From the NCBI GenBank assembly GCA_013002865.1, contig JABDLU010000145.1:1-35577 (forward strand): a stretch of 35,577 bases of DNA. The letters are read 5' to 3'. The position numbers and the translations under genes are program-made. Under the pieces are notes generated by a model that worked only from the letters and a program-made list of their open reading frames with translations, was not told where the DNA came from and did not search any database. Origin of the DNA: Acidimicrobiia bacterium. Lineage in GTDB: Bacteria; Actinomycetota; Acidimicrobiia; Spongiisociales; SHLN01. This document shows, one piece after another, positions 1-5,571 of this stretch; positions within the stretch are counted from its first letter, which is position 1, and every line of letters starts with the position of its first letter.

Positions 1-16
1 ACTGAAGAGGTCGATC

Positions 17-445
17 GTGCGCAGCCAATCGCTTGTCACCCTCGGCGTGATCGCGCTGCTCGCTGCTGTGATGGCTGCGCCCGCCTCTGCGCAAGACGAG
101 AAGCTGACCGGCCTCGATCGCGCCCGCCAAGTCTCTCTTCAGGCCATCGAACGAGCCAACGGCCGCATGGCCGAGGCCCGAGGAGAAGAGCTCCCGCCTG
201 GACTCTCGGGACAAGACAAGGTCACGGGCCGGGCTCGCGCCGCCCAGGCGATCGCAGCCGCGATGGAGCGCGGCAACGGGAATGGCAACGCCTATGGACG
301 GGGTAACGCACTCCGGGTTCTCGAGGCGTTGCTCAACGGCGAGTCTCCGGCCACCATCGAAGAGGCCCCCAACCACGGCCAGAAGGTGCGTGCGATGGTC
401 AGGGCATACAACGAACTCAAGAAACAACAACGGGACGCCGGATAA
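17..445 (+). CDS. small secreted protein of unknown function
   Basis: I do not recognise this family. The GTG start has a purine-rich GAAGAGG a few bases upstream. Residues 1-25 form a typical Sec signal peptide: a basic start, a hydrophobic core and an A-S-A signal-peptidase I site before Gln26. The mature part of about 117 residues is charged and helical. It contains a short Gly/Asn-rich stretch (around residues 91-100) that looks like a linker, followed by a second helical segment ending KKQQRDAG. There is no cysteine, membrane anchor or catalytic motif. It lies upstream of the sulfur operon but is separated from it by 130 bp that hold that operon's promoter, so it is probably a separate unit. 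Function is unknown; export is the only safe inference. Confidence 0.7.
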   Translation: MRSQSLVTLGVIALLAAVMAAPASAQDEKLTGLDRARQVSLQAIERANGRMAEARGEELPPGLSGQDKVTGRARAAQAIAAAMERGNGNGNAYGRGNALRVLEALLNGESPATIEEAPNHGQKVRAMVRAYNELKKQQRDAG

Positions 446-537
446 GCCCGCACCGACCTGCTTGCCGCATCGACCAGATCGCCGCTGCGCATTCGCATGA
501 CTCCTCCGTGACCTAGCGGCGGCCGGCCGAACGGGGC

Positions 538-561
538 ACTTTGTGATTTCGCTCACAAAGT
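538..561. promoter_or_regulatory. perfect CRP/FNR-type palindrome
   Basis: The site reads ACTTTGTGA-N6-TCACAAAGT, with perfect 9+9 symmetry around a six-base spacer. Its core TGTGA-N6-TCACA is the textbook CRP-family operator and also fits the mycobacterial CRP consensus. It lies immediately upstream of a DosR-like box and about 40 bp upstream of a putative -10, which suits an activator of the sulfur operon. Binding by a CRP-family protein is inferred; no complete CRP regulator is encoded in this window. Confidence 0.75.
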
Positions 562-605
562 AGGACTTTCGGCCCTAGTGGCTGCTTCTGCAGCTGGCCG
601 ATACT
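562..605 (+). promoter_or_regulatory. DosR-like box and -10 of the sulfur operon
   Basis: The box AGGACTTTCGGCCCTAG begins at 562 and resembles the DosR/DevR dormancy box of mycobacteria (GGGAC...GNCCC). A -10-like GATACT begins 38 bases downstream at 600, so transcription would start near 612. The same box and spacing recur at 4190 and 22812. Assignment to a DosR-family regulator is by motif resemblance only. Confidence 0.55.
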
Positions 606-661
606 CAGAACATGCAGAAGATGCAGAAAGAGGCACCAGCCGCAGCCCCATGGAGTCGCCG

Positions 662-1432
662 ATGACGGCGATGCTGACCACCAAGGACCTGCAGGAGCTG
701 ATCAACGTCGACCGCTCGACTATCTATCGCATGGCGGAGTCCGGCAAGTTGCCGGCCATCAAGGTTGGCCGCCAGTGGCGGTTCCCGGCCCGGGAAATCG
801 AGATCTGGCTGAACGGCGACACCACCGCCCCCGCCGTGCCCGATGAACAGCCGGTCGGCGAACTGGCCGAAATGCTGCTTCCCGGCGTTACCAAGCCGCT
901 CGCCGATCTGCTCGGCAGCATCTTTGGCGTCATGGTGCTCGTCACCGACCTCAACGGCCAGCCCCTGGTCGACCCGGCCAATCCGTGCGGCCTCTTCAAA
1001 TTCGTTCATCAGCACCCGGTCACCAACCCGCTCTGCGCCGCTACCTGGCGCGAGCTCGGGGCCGACCCGGACGGCCTACCGCGCTTTCGCCCCACTCCCC
1101 TGGGCTTCGAATGCGCCCGCGGGTTCATCCGGGTCGGCCCTGAGGTGAAAGGCATGGTCATCATGGGCGGAATCGCGCCCACCGAGTGGCCGCCTGCTGC
1201 CGACCACGTTCGGGCCATGGCGGCGGAACTCGGCGTGTCGGCCGACAGCATCGCCGACCACATCGACGAGGTGTACTACCTCGACCGGAGTCACCAAGCG
1301 TGGGTTCTGGAATACCTGCCCCGCATCAGCAGCCTGTTTTCTCGTATTGCCCGCGAGCGTTCGCGTCTCGTCGATCGTCTCGATGAGATCGCCTCGCTGG
1401 CAGCCGCCACCAACCAAAGGAGTGCCTTGTGA
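662..1432 (+). CDS. HTH-PocR sensory transcriptional regulator
   Basis: This 256-residue protein is probably a ligand-responsive regulator of the sulfur operon it heads. Residues 4-50 are an excisionase/MerR-like helix-turn-helix of the HTH_17 type (LTTKDL...STIYRMAESGKLP...GRQWRF). Residues ~75-205 match the PocR sensory domain, with three cysteines (Cys109, Cys125, Cys151) placed as in that family. The C-terminal ~40 residues are helical. I chose ATG 662 because GGAG lies 6 nt upstream; the track start at GTG 578 falls inside the promoter box. ATG 650 and 671 are alternatives. The stop overlaps the next start by four bases (GTGA), so the two are translationally coupled. PocR domains are proposed to bind small molecules; the cysteines would also allow a redox or metal signal. 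The ligand is unknown. Confidence 0.8.
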   Translation: MTAMLTTKDLQELINVDRSTIYRMAESGKLPAIKVGRQWRFPAREIEIWLNGDTTAPAVPDEQPVGELAEMLLPGVTKPLADLLGSIFGVMVLVTDLNGQPLVDPANPCGLFKFVHQHPVTNPLCAATWRELGADPDGLPRFRPTPLGFECARGFIRVGPEVKGMVIMGGIAPTEWPPAADHVRAMAAELGVSADSIADHIDEVYYLDRSHQAWVLEYLPRISSLFSRIARERSRLVDRLDEIASLAAATNQRSAL

Positions 1433-2670
1433 AGAAACTCGTCGTCCTCGGCGCCGGCACCGCCGGAACGATGGTCGTCAACAAACTGCGACCCGTCCTC
1501 TCGGACGAATGGCAGATCACGATCGTCGATCAGGACGAAACCCACTACTACCAGCCCGGCTTCCTCTTCATCCCGTTCGGCGTGTACGACCGGCGGGATG
1601 TCGTCAAGCCCAAGAAGCGGTTCATTCCGGCGGGTGTCGACCTCGTCGTCTCCGAGATCGACAAGGTCGATCCGGAGACAGCAACGGTGCACCTGGCCGG
1701 TGGCACCACCCTCGACTACGACCAGCTGGTCATCGCAACCGGGACCCACCCCCGGCCCGACATGACTCCCGGCCTCGACGGGTCGCAGTGGCGCAAGACC
1801 ATTCACGACTTCTACACCCTGGACGGTGCGGTGGCCCTCCGCGAGGCGATCAAGGACTGGAAGGGCGGCCGCATGGTGGTGAGCGTCATGGAGCTGCCGT
1901 TCAAATGCCCGGTCGCCCCCCTGGAGTTCAACTTCCTGGCCGACTGGTACTTCCACGAGCAGGGCATGCGCGACGACGTCGAGATCATCTACACCACCCC
2001 GACCTCGGAGGCTTTCACCAAGCCGGTCGCCGCCAAGCACTTGACCGGCGTGCTGGAGAGCAAGGACATCGCAGTCGAGACCGACTACTACCCCGAGCGG
2101 GTGGATCCCGACCGCAAGATGCTCGTCTCTTATGACGAGCGGGAGATCCCGTACGACCTGCTGGTCGTCATTCCGATCAACATGGGAGCCGACTTCGTCG
2201 GCCGATCCGGGTTGGGCAACGAGCTCAACCACGTGCCGGTCGACAAGTACACGTTCCTGTCCACCCAGTACGACAACATCTTCGCGCTCGGCGACGCCGC
2301 CGACTTGCCGACGTCGAAAGCGGGCTCGGTCGCCCACTTTGCCGTCGAGATGTTCACCGAGAACTTCCCCGACCACATCGCAGGGCGGCCGATGACGGAG
2401 AAATTCGACGGCCACGCCAACTGCTTCATCGAGTCCGGGTTCGGCAAGGGGCTGCTGATCGACTTCAACTACGACACCGAGCCCCTGCCCGGCAAGTACC
2501 CCCTTCCGGGGATTGGGCCGTTCTCGCTGCTCAAAGAGACCGAAGCCAACCACTGGGGAAAGATGATGTTCAAGTGGACCTACTGGAACATGCTGCTCCC
2601 CGGACGCGAGCTGCCCCTCGAGGCCCACATGTCGCTGGCCGGCAAGATCCGGGAAGAGGTGGGGGCGTGA
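1429..2670 (+). CDS. sulfide:quinone oxidoreductase-like FAD protein
   Basis: This is a 413-residue flavoprotein of the pyridine nucleotide-disulfide oxidoreductase fold, most like sulfide:quinone oxidoreductase (SQR). SQRs oxidise sulfide to polysulfide or sulfane sulfur and pass electrons to membrane quinone. Visible features are the N-terminal Rossmann motif (VLGAGTAGT, residues 6-14), the SQR-typical YYQPGFLFIP, the second dinucleotide-binding region ending ALGDAAD (286-292), and just two cysteines, Cys160 (FKCPVAP) and Cys332 (HANCFIE), placed like the SQR redox pair. The amphipathic C-terminus is consistent with membrane attachment. GTG 1429 has AAAGGAG seven bases upstream and overlaps the upstream stop. 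The neighbouring DUF1641, TusE-like and DsrE2-like genes support a sulfur role. A related flavocytochrome-type or NADH dehydrogenase-like activity cannot be excluded. Confidence 0.8.
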   Translation: MKKLVVLGAGTAGTMVVNKLRPVLSDEWQITIVDQDETHYYQPGFLFIPFGVYDRRDVVKPKKRFIPAGVDLVVSEIDKVDPETATVHLAGGTTLDYDQLVIATGTHPRPDMTPGLDGSQWRKTIHDFYTLDGAVALREAIKDWKGGRMVVSVMELPFKCPVAPLEFNFLADWYFHEQGMRDDVEIIYTTPTSEAFTKPVAAKHLTGVLESKDIAVETDYYPERVDPDRKMLVSYDEREIPYDLLVVIPINMGADFVGRSGLGNELNHVPVDKYTFLSTQYDNIFALGDAADLPTSKAGSVAHFAVEMFTENFPDHIAGRPMTEKFDGHANCFIESGFGKGLLIDFNYDTEPLPGKYPLPGIGPFSLLKETEANHWGKMMFKWTYWNMLLPGRELPLEAHMSLAGKIREEVGA

Positions 2671-3362
2671 CCACCGCCCTCGACACCGATCGGATGGCCC
2701 AGCTCGAGGCCAAGATCGACCAGCTCACCGACCAGGTCGCCTTCCTCGCCGACCAGGCTCGGGAGCAGGCACAGCGCCGCGAGATGCAGCAGGAGCTGAT
2801 CTCGGACCTCAGCCCGATCGCCGCCCAGGCCATGCACACCCTGACCCGCGAGCTGGCGACCACGGATCTCGACATGGTCACCGTGATCCGGTTGCTGAAG
2901 AGATTCGCCGAATCCGCCGAGACCCTCGATGCCGCGCTCGAACAACTCCAGTCAGCCCACGGCCTGATCGACGACATCATGCCGCTCACGGGTGACGCCT
3001 TCATGACGGCAACCCAGCGGCTCGCCGAACTCGAACAGCGCGGCTATTTCAGCTTCGCCCGCGAGGGCCTCGGCGTGCTCGACCGGGTCGTGACCACCTA
3101 TGACGAAGAGGATATCCGGGCCCTGGGCGACAACATCGTGCTGATCCTCGACACGGTGAAGCAGATGACCCAGCCGGAGGTCATGACGATGCTGCGACGC
3201 ACCGTCGACTCCATCGAGGAGACCGACGTCGAGTCCGCTTCGCTATTCACGCTCGCCCGCCAGATGCGGGATCCCGAGGTCAAGCGCGGGCTGGCCCGCA
3301 TGCTGGGAATGCTCCGCACCGTGGGCGCAGACCCAACCGACCCACCAACCAAAACCAACTAG
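2667..3362 (+). CDS. DUF1641 family protein
   Basis: This 231-residue protein is largely helical and charged, with no signal peptide or membrane segment. The first ~60 residues are a predicted coiled coil (repeated Leu/Gln/Glu heptads). The central part has the helical repeats of DUF1641 (residues ~75-215), including YFSFAREGLGVLDRVV and a C-terminal MRDPEVKRGLARMLGML. DUF1641 proteins are often encoded beside SQR-like flavoproteins or formate dehydrogenase genes and are thought to be accessory or membrane-associated partners; their biochemical role is not established. The GTG start overlaps the SQR stop (GTGA), implying coupled synthesis and perhaps a complex with the flavoprotein. It ends 24 bp before the next gene's start. 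Confidence 0.75.
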   Translation: MTTALDTDRMAQLEAKIDQLTDQVAFLADQAREQAQRREMQQELISDLSPIAAQAMHTLTRELATTDLDMVTVIRLLKRFAESAETLDAALEQLQSAHGLIDDIMPLTGDAFMTATQRLAELEQRGYFSFAREGLGVLDRVVTTYDEEDIRALGDNIVLILDTVKQMTQPEVMTMLRRTVDSIEETDVESASLFTLARQMRDPEVKRGLARMLGMLRTVGADPTDPPTKTN

Positions 3363-3386
3363 GCAACCCCAATAGGAGGGACCGCA

Positions 3387-3704
3387 ATGGCAACCGAAAC
3401 ACTCGCCGGGACGACCGTCGAAGTCGACGACGAAGGCTTCTTCGTTGATCCGAGCAACTGGACCGAGGACATGGCTCCCGAGCTGGCATCGCATGTCGGC
3501 GTCGACGAGCTCACCGAGGACCACTGGACGGTCATCAAGTTCTGCCGCACCGACTTCGCCGCCAAAGGTGAGAGCCCGACCCTGCGCCGGGTCTCGACCG
3601 AGGCAGGCGTTCCGACCAAGCAGCTGTTCCAGCTGTTCCCGAAGAAGCCTGCCAAGAAGATGAGCTACGTGGCCGGCGTCCCCAAGCCCAAGGGCTGCGT
3701 GTAA
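3387..3704 (+). CDS. TusE/DsrC-family sulfur carrier-like protein
   Basis: This 105-residue protein belongs to the TusE/DsrC/DsvC family, small carriers that hold sulfur on a flexible C-terminal arm. It shows the family pattern: the N-terminal ..VEVDDEGFFVDPSNWTEDMA, the central DHWTVIKFCR, the TusE-like TKQLFQLFP, and the C-terminal GVPKPKGCV with the invariant penultimate cysteine (Cys104). In true DsrC a second cysteine lies 11 residues earlier; here that position is Ser93. The protein is therefore single-cysteine and TusE-like, able to carry a persulfide but not to form the DsrC intramolecular trisulfide. AGGAGG lies just upstream of the ATG. Next to SQR-like and DsrE2-like genes, it probably receives or relays sulfane sulfur. 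No dsrAB or tusBCD is present here. Confidence 0.85.
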   Translation: MATETLAGTTVEVDDEGFFVDPSNWTEDMAPELASHVGVDELTEDHWTVIKFCRTDFAAKGESPTLRRVSTEAGVPTKQLFQLFPKKPAKKMSYVAGVPKPKGCV

Positions 3705-3713
3705 GGAGAAACA

Positions 3714-4193
3714 ATGGACAAATTCGCCGACGACACTGACAGAAAACTCTGCATCATCGTCAGCAAGGGCACGCTGGACGGTGCGTATCCGAGCCTGATC
3801 ATGGCCAACGCCGCGCTGGCGGAGGGAATCGAGACGCATCTCTTCTTCACCTTCTGGGGACTCGATGTCATCACCGAGAAGAAGATGGGCCACCTGCCGG
3901 TCACACCGGTCGGGAACCCGTCGATGGGTATGCCCCAGGCCGTTGCCCCGATGCCGGGCATGGCGACCGTCGCCACGAAAATGATGAAGAAGAAGATCCA
4001 CGATCTCGACGTTCCCGACATCGAGGAGTTCGTTGAGATGCTGTCGGACATGGGGGCGCACCTGTGGGCGTGCCGCATGACCGTAGACATGCTCGACCTC
4101 GACGAGGGCGACTTCCATGAGAGCGTCGAAGCGGTCATTTCGGCCGGGGACTTCATCGAAATGTCGGAGGGCGCTCAGCTGCTCTTCACGTGA
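3714..4193 (+). CDS. DsrE2-like (DsrE/F/H superfamily) sulfur transfer protein
   Basis: This 159-residue protein of the DsrE/DsrF/DsrH superfamily most resembles the DsrE2 group (often annotated 'peroxiredoxin family'). The fold begins with KLCIIVSKGTLDGAYPSLIMANAAL and THLFFTFWGLDVI. A variable Met/Pro/Gly-rich insert follows (residues ~66-95), then MGAHLWACRMTVDML, whose cysteine is the usual sulfur-accepting residue of the superfamily. DsrE2 proteins elsewhere act with TusA, DsrC or rhodanese to move persulfide sulfur in the cytoplasm. It lies 9 bp after the TusE-like gene with a strong AAGGAG, and is the last gene of the operon. Its stop codon is embedded in the second DosR-like box. Acceptor and direction of transfer are unknown. 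Confidence 0.82.
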   Translation: MDKFADDTDRKLCIIVSKGTLDGAYPSLIMANAALAEGIETHLFFTFWGLDVITEKKMGHLPVTPVGNPSMGMPQAVAPMPGMATVATKMMKKKIHDLDVPDIEEFVEMLSDMGAHLWACRMTVDMLDLDEGDFHESVEAVISAGDFIEMSEGAQLLFT

Positions 4194-4232
4194 CTTTCGG
4201 CCCTAGGCCGACGTTCCTCGGTGGCGGATACT
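4190..4232 (+). promoter_or_regulatory. second DosR-like box with -10
   Basis: GTGACTTTCGGCCCTAG begins at 4190, overlapping the dsrE2 stop codon, and GATACT begins 37 bases later at 4227. This repeats the arrangement at 562-605 almost exactly, including the following TCA. No coding sequence on this strand follows for 470 bases, so the transcript would start near 4239 and run into the hairpin cluster. Confidence 0.5.
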
Positions 4233-4387
4233 CACCGGGTAAACGCCACCGATGGCGACTCAGAACATACGGAGATCAACTCCTGTTCGGGTTCTGAGGA
4301 CGAACTGAGAGACGGGCTCCTCCCCATACGGCCCGTCTCTCGGTCGCGGCTGGACTTCGTCCAGCTTGGCAGTTGCTTCGCAACTGC
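4218..4387 (+). ncRNA. candidate structured RNA: five consecutive hairpins
   Basis: Five non-overlapping perfect inverted repeats fill the 219 bp between dsrE2 and tatA. They are: 4218-4252 with a 9-bp stem (TCGGTGGCG); 4259-4298 with an 8-bp stem (CTCAGAAC) and an inner 4-bp hairpin; 4305-4343 with an 11-13-bp stem (GAGAGACGGGC); 4349-4365 with GCTGGAC and a TTC loop; and 4369-4387 with GCAGTTGC and a TTC loop. None is followed by a T-tract, so a plain pair of intrinsic terminators explains them poorly. A promoter-like element with a DosR-like box ends at 4232, just before four of them. On the other strand they would be the 3' UTR of tatA. I do not recognise an Rfam family. Confidence 0.45.
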
Positions 4388-4412
4388 AGAGCGACATCGC
4401 GAGGAATCGGCG

Positions 4413-4604
4413 TTAGCCCTTGGGGTCTTTGGAGTCCTCGGGCTCGTCTTCGGCAAGCCCGTCTTCGAGGCCTTTTTGCAGCTCTTTGACGGATGAGCCG
4501 AGAGACCGGGCCAACTCCGGGAGGCGCTTGGCGCCGAACAGGACGAGAAGCACGACGAGGACGACGATTGCCTCTCCCCATCCGAGACCGATTGCAGCGA
4601 TCAT
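4413..4604 (-). CDS. tatA: Sec-independent translocase protein TatA/TatE
   Basis: This 63-residue protein has the TatA/E layout: a short N-terminal transmembrane helix (GEAIVVLVVLLVLFGAKRLPEL), the hinge FGAKRLPELARSLG, an amphipathic helix and an acidic, lysine-ended tail. TatA oligomers form the membrane passage of the twin-arginine pathway, which exports folded, often cofactor-bearing proteins. The helix and hinge identify it; a TatB assignment is unlikely at this length. AGAGG precedes the ATG. The gene stands alone, without tatC, is divergent from the flavodoxin-fold reductase and convergent with the sulfur operon. The hairpin cluster lies directly after its stop. Confidence 0.92.
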   Translation of the reverse strand: MIAAIGLGWGEAIVVLVVLLVLFGAKRLPELARSLGSSVKELQKGLEDGLAEDEPEDSKDPKG

Positions 4605-4703
4605 GCCAACCTCTGATTGCGTGATCGAAGCTTAGGTCAGAACCCGGGTTGGCGGGCCATAGGCCCAGCTCACCAGGTAGCGTGCCGGGCCAGGAGGTAC
4701 GCA

Positions 4704-5450
4704 ATGTCCATGACCGAACGAACCGATCAGCTCGCCACCGAGAGCACGTGGGACTTCTCCGACTTGAAGGCCCTCTTCATCAACTGCACGCTGAAGAAAT
4801 CGCCTCAGCAGTCGCACACTCAGGGGTTGATGGACATTGCCATCGCCATCATGGAAAAGAACGGCGTTTCGGTCGAGAACATCCGGGCCGTCGACCACGA
4901 CATCGCATTCGGGGTGCGACCCGACATGACCGAGCATGGCTGGGAGACCGACGCCTGGCCCGAGATCTACGAAAAGGTCATGGCGGCCGACATCCTGGTG
5001 CTCGGCTCGGCGATCTGGCTGGGCGAGAAGACCTCCATCTGCACCCAGGTCATCGAGCGTCTCTACGGCAACTCCTCGGAGCTGAACGACAAGGGCCAGT
5101 ACGCCTACTACGGGAAGGTCGGGGGCTGCATCATCACCGGCAACGAGGACGGCGCCAAGCATTGCTCGATGAACATCCTCTACTCGCTTCAGCACCTCGG
5201 ATACACGGTCCCGCCTCAAGCCGACGCCGCCTGGCTGGGCGAAGCCGGCCCTGGTCCCAGCTATCTGGACGAAGACTCGGGTGGTCCGGAGAACGAGTTC
5301 ACGAACCGCAACACCACCTTCATGGCCTGGAACCTCATGCACCTGGCGCGCATGCTGAAGGATCGCGGCGGTATGCCGGCCCACGGCAATCAGCGATCGC
5401 TGTGGGATGCCGGCTGCCGGTTCGACTTCGAGAACCCCGACTACCGCTGA
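4704..5450 (+). CDS. flavodoxin-fold NAD(P)H-dependent oxidoreductase
   Basis: This 248-residue protein belongs to the flavodoxin/NADPH-dependent FMN reductase superfamily. Residues ~22-35 (LKALFINCTLKKSPQQSHT) form the first strand and an FMN phosphate-binding loop. ADILVLGSAIWLGEKTS and GGCIITGNEDGAKHCSMNILYSLQHLGYTVPP are the later flavin-contacting segments typical of the group. Such enzymes pass electrons from NAD(P)H to quinones, azo or nitro compounds, or iron complexes; the substrate here cannot be told. I set the start at ATG 4704, where AGGAGG lies 6 nt upstream; the longer track ORF adds a low-quality N-terminus. It is divergent from tatA and a single gene, ending 99 bp before the convergent sensor kinase. 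Confidence 0.8.
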   Translation: MSMTERTDQLATESTWDFSDLKALFINCTLKKSPQQSHTQGLMDIAIAIMEKNGVSVENIRAVDHDIAFGVRPDMTEHGWETDAWPEIYEKVMAADILVLGSAIWLGEKTSICTQVIERLYGNSSELNDKGQYAYYGKVGGCIITGNEDGAKHCSMNILYSLQHLGYTVPPQADAAWLGEAGPGPSYLDEDSGGPENEFTNRNTTFMAWNLMHLARMLKDRGGMPAHGNQRSLWDAGCRFDFENPDYR

Positions 5451-5530
5451 CATCCTGAGAACCGCCTAGAACCAACTTTGCTATCGGCGTGCCGTGGCCC
5501 GCTCCAGCAGGTCGGCCCCGTGTGACCCCG

Positions 5531-5571
5531 CGACGGGAATCATCCGCGTTCAGTCGGTGTGATTCCCGTCG
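5531..5571. terminator. 12-bp-stem hairpin between convergent genes
   Basis: CGACGGGAATCA at 5531-5542 pairs perfectly with TGATTCCCGTCG at 5560-5571 around a 17-base loop. The right arm and loop cover the kinase stop codon and its last coding residues. It lies between the reductase gene and the convergent kinase gene and could stop transcription from both sides, although no T-tract follows in either direction. Confidence 0.55.

Noticed and set aside
578-661. Track start (GTG 578) of the PocR regulator
   Set aside because: It lies inside the DosR-like box and upstream of the -10; ATG 662 has GGAG at proper distance and begins right at the HTH domain.
1291-2628. 445-aa minus-strand ORF opposite the SQR-like gene
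   Set aside because: Low-complexity Val/Gly/Asp/Arg composition typical of a mirror frame; the plus strand encodes a recognisable flavoprotein.
4654-4666. GGGCCATAGGCCC palindrome upstream of the flavodoxin-fold reductase as a fourth DosR-like box
   Set aside because: It shares only GG..C and GGCCC with the boxes, and no -10 lies at the 37-base spacing kept by the other three.
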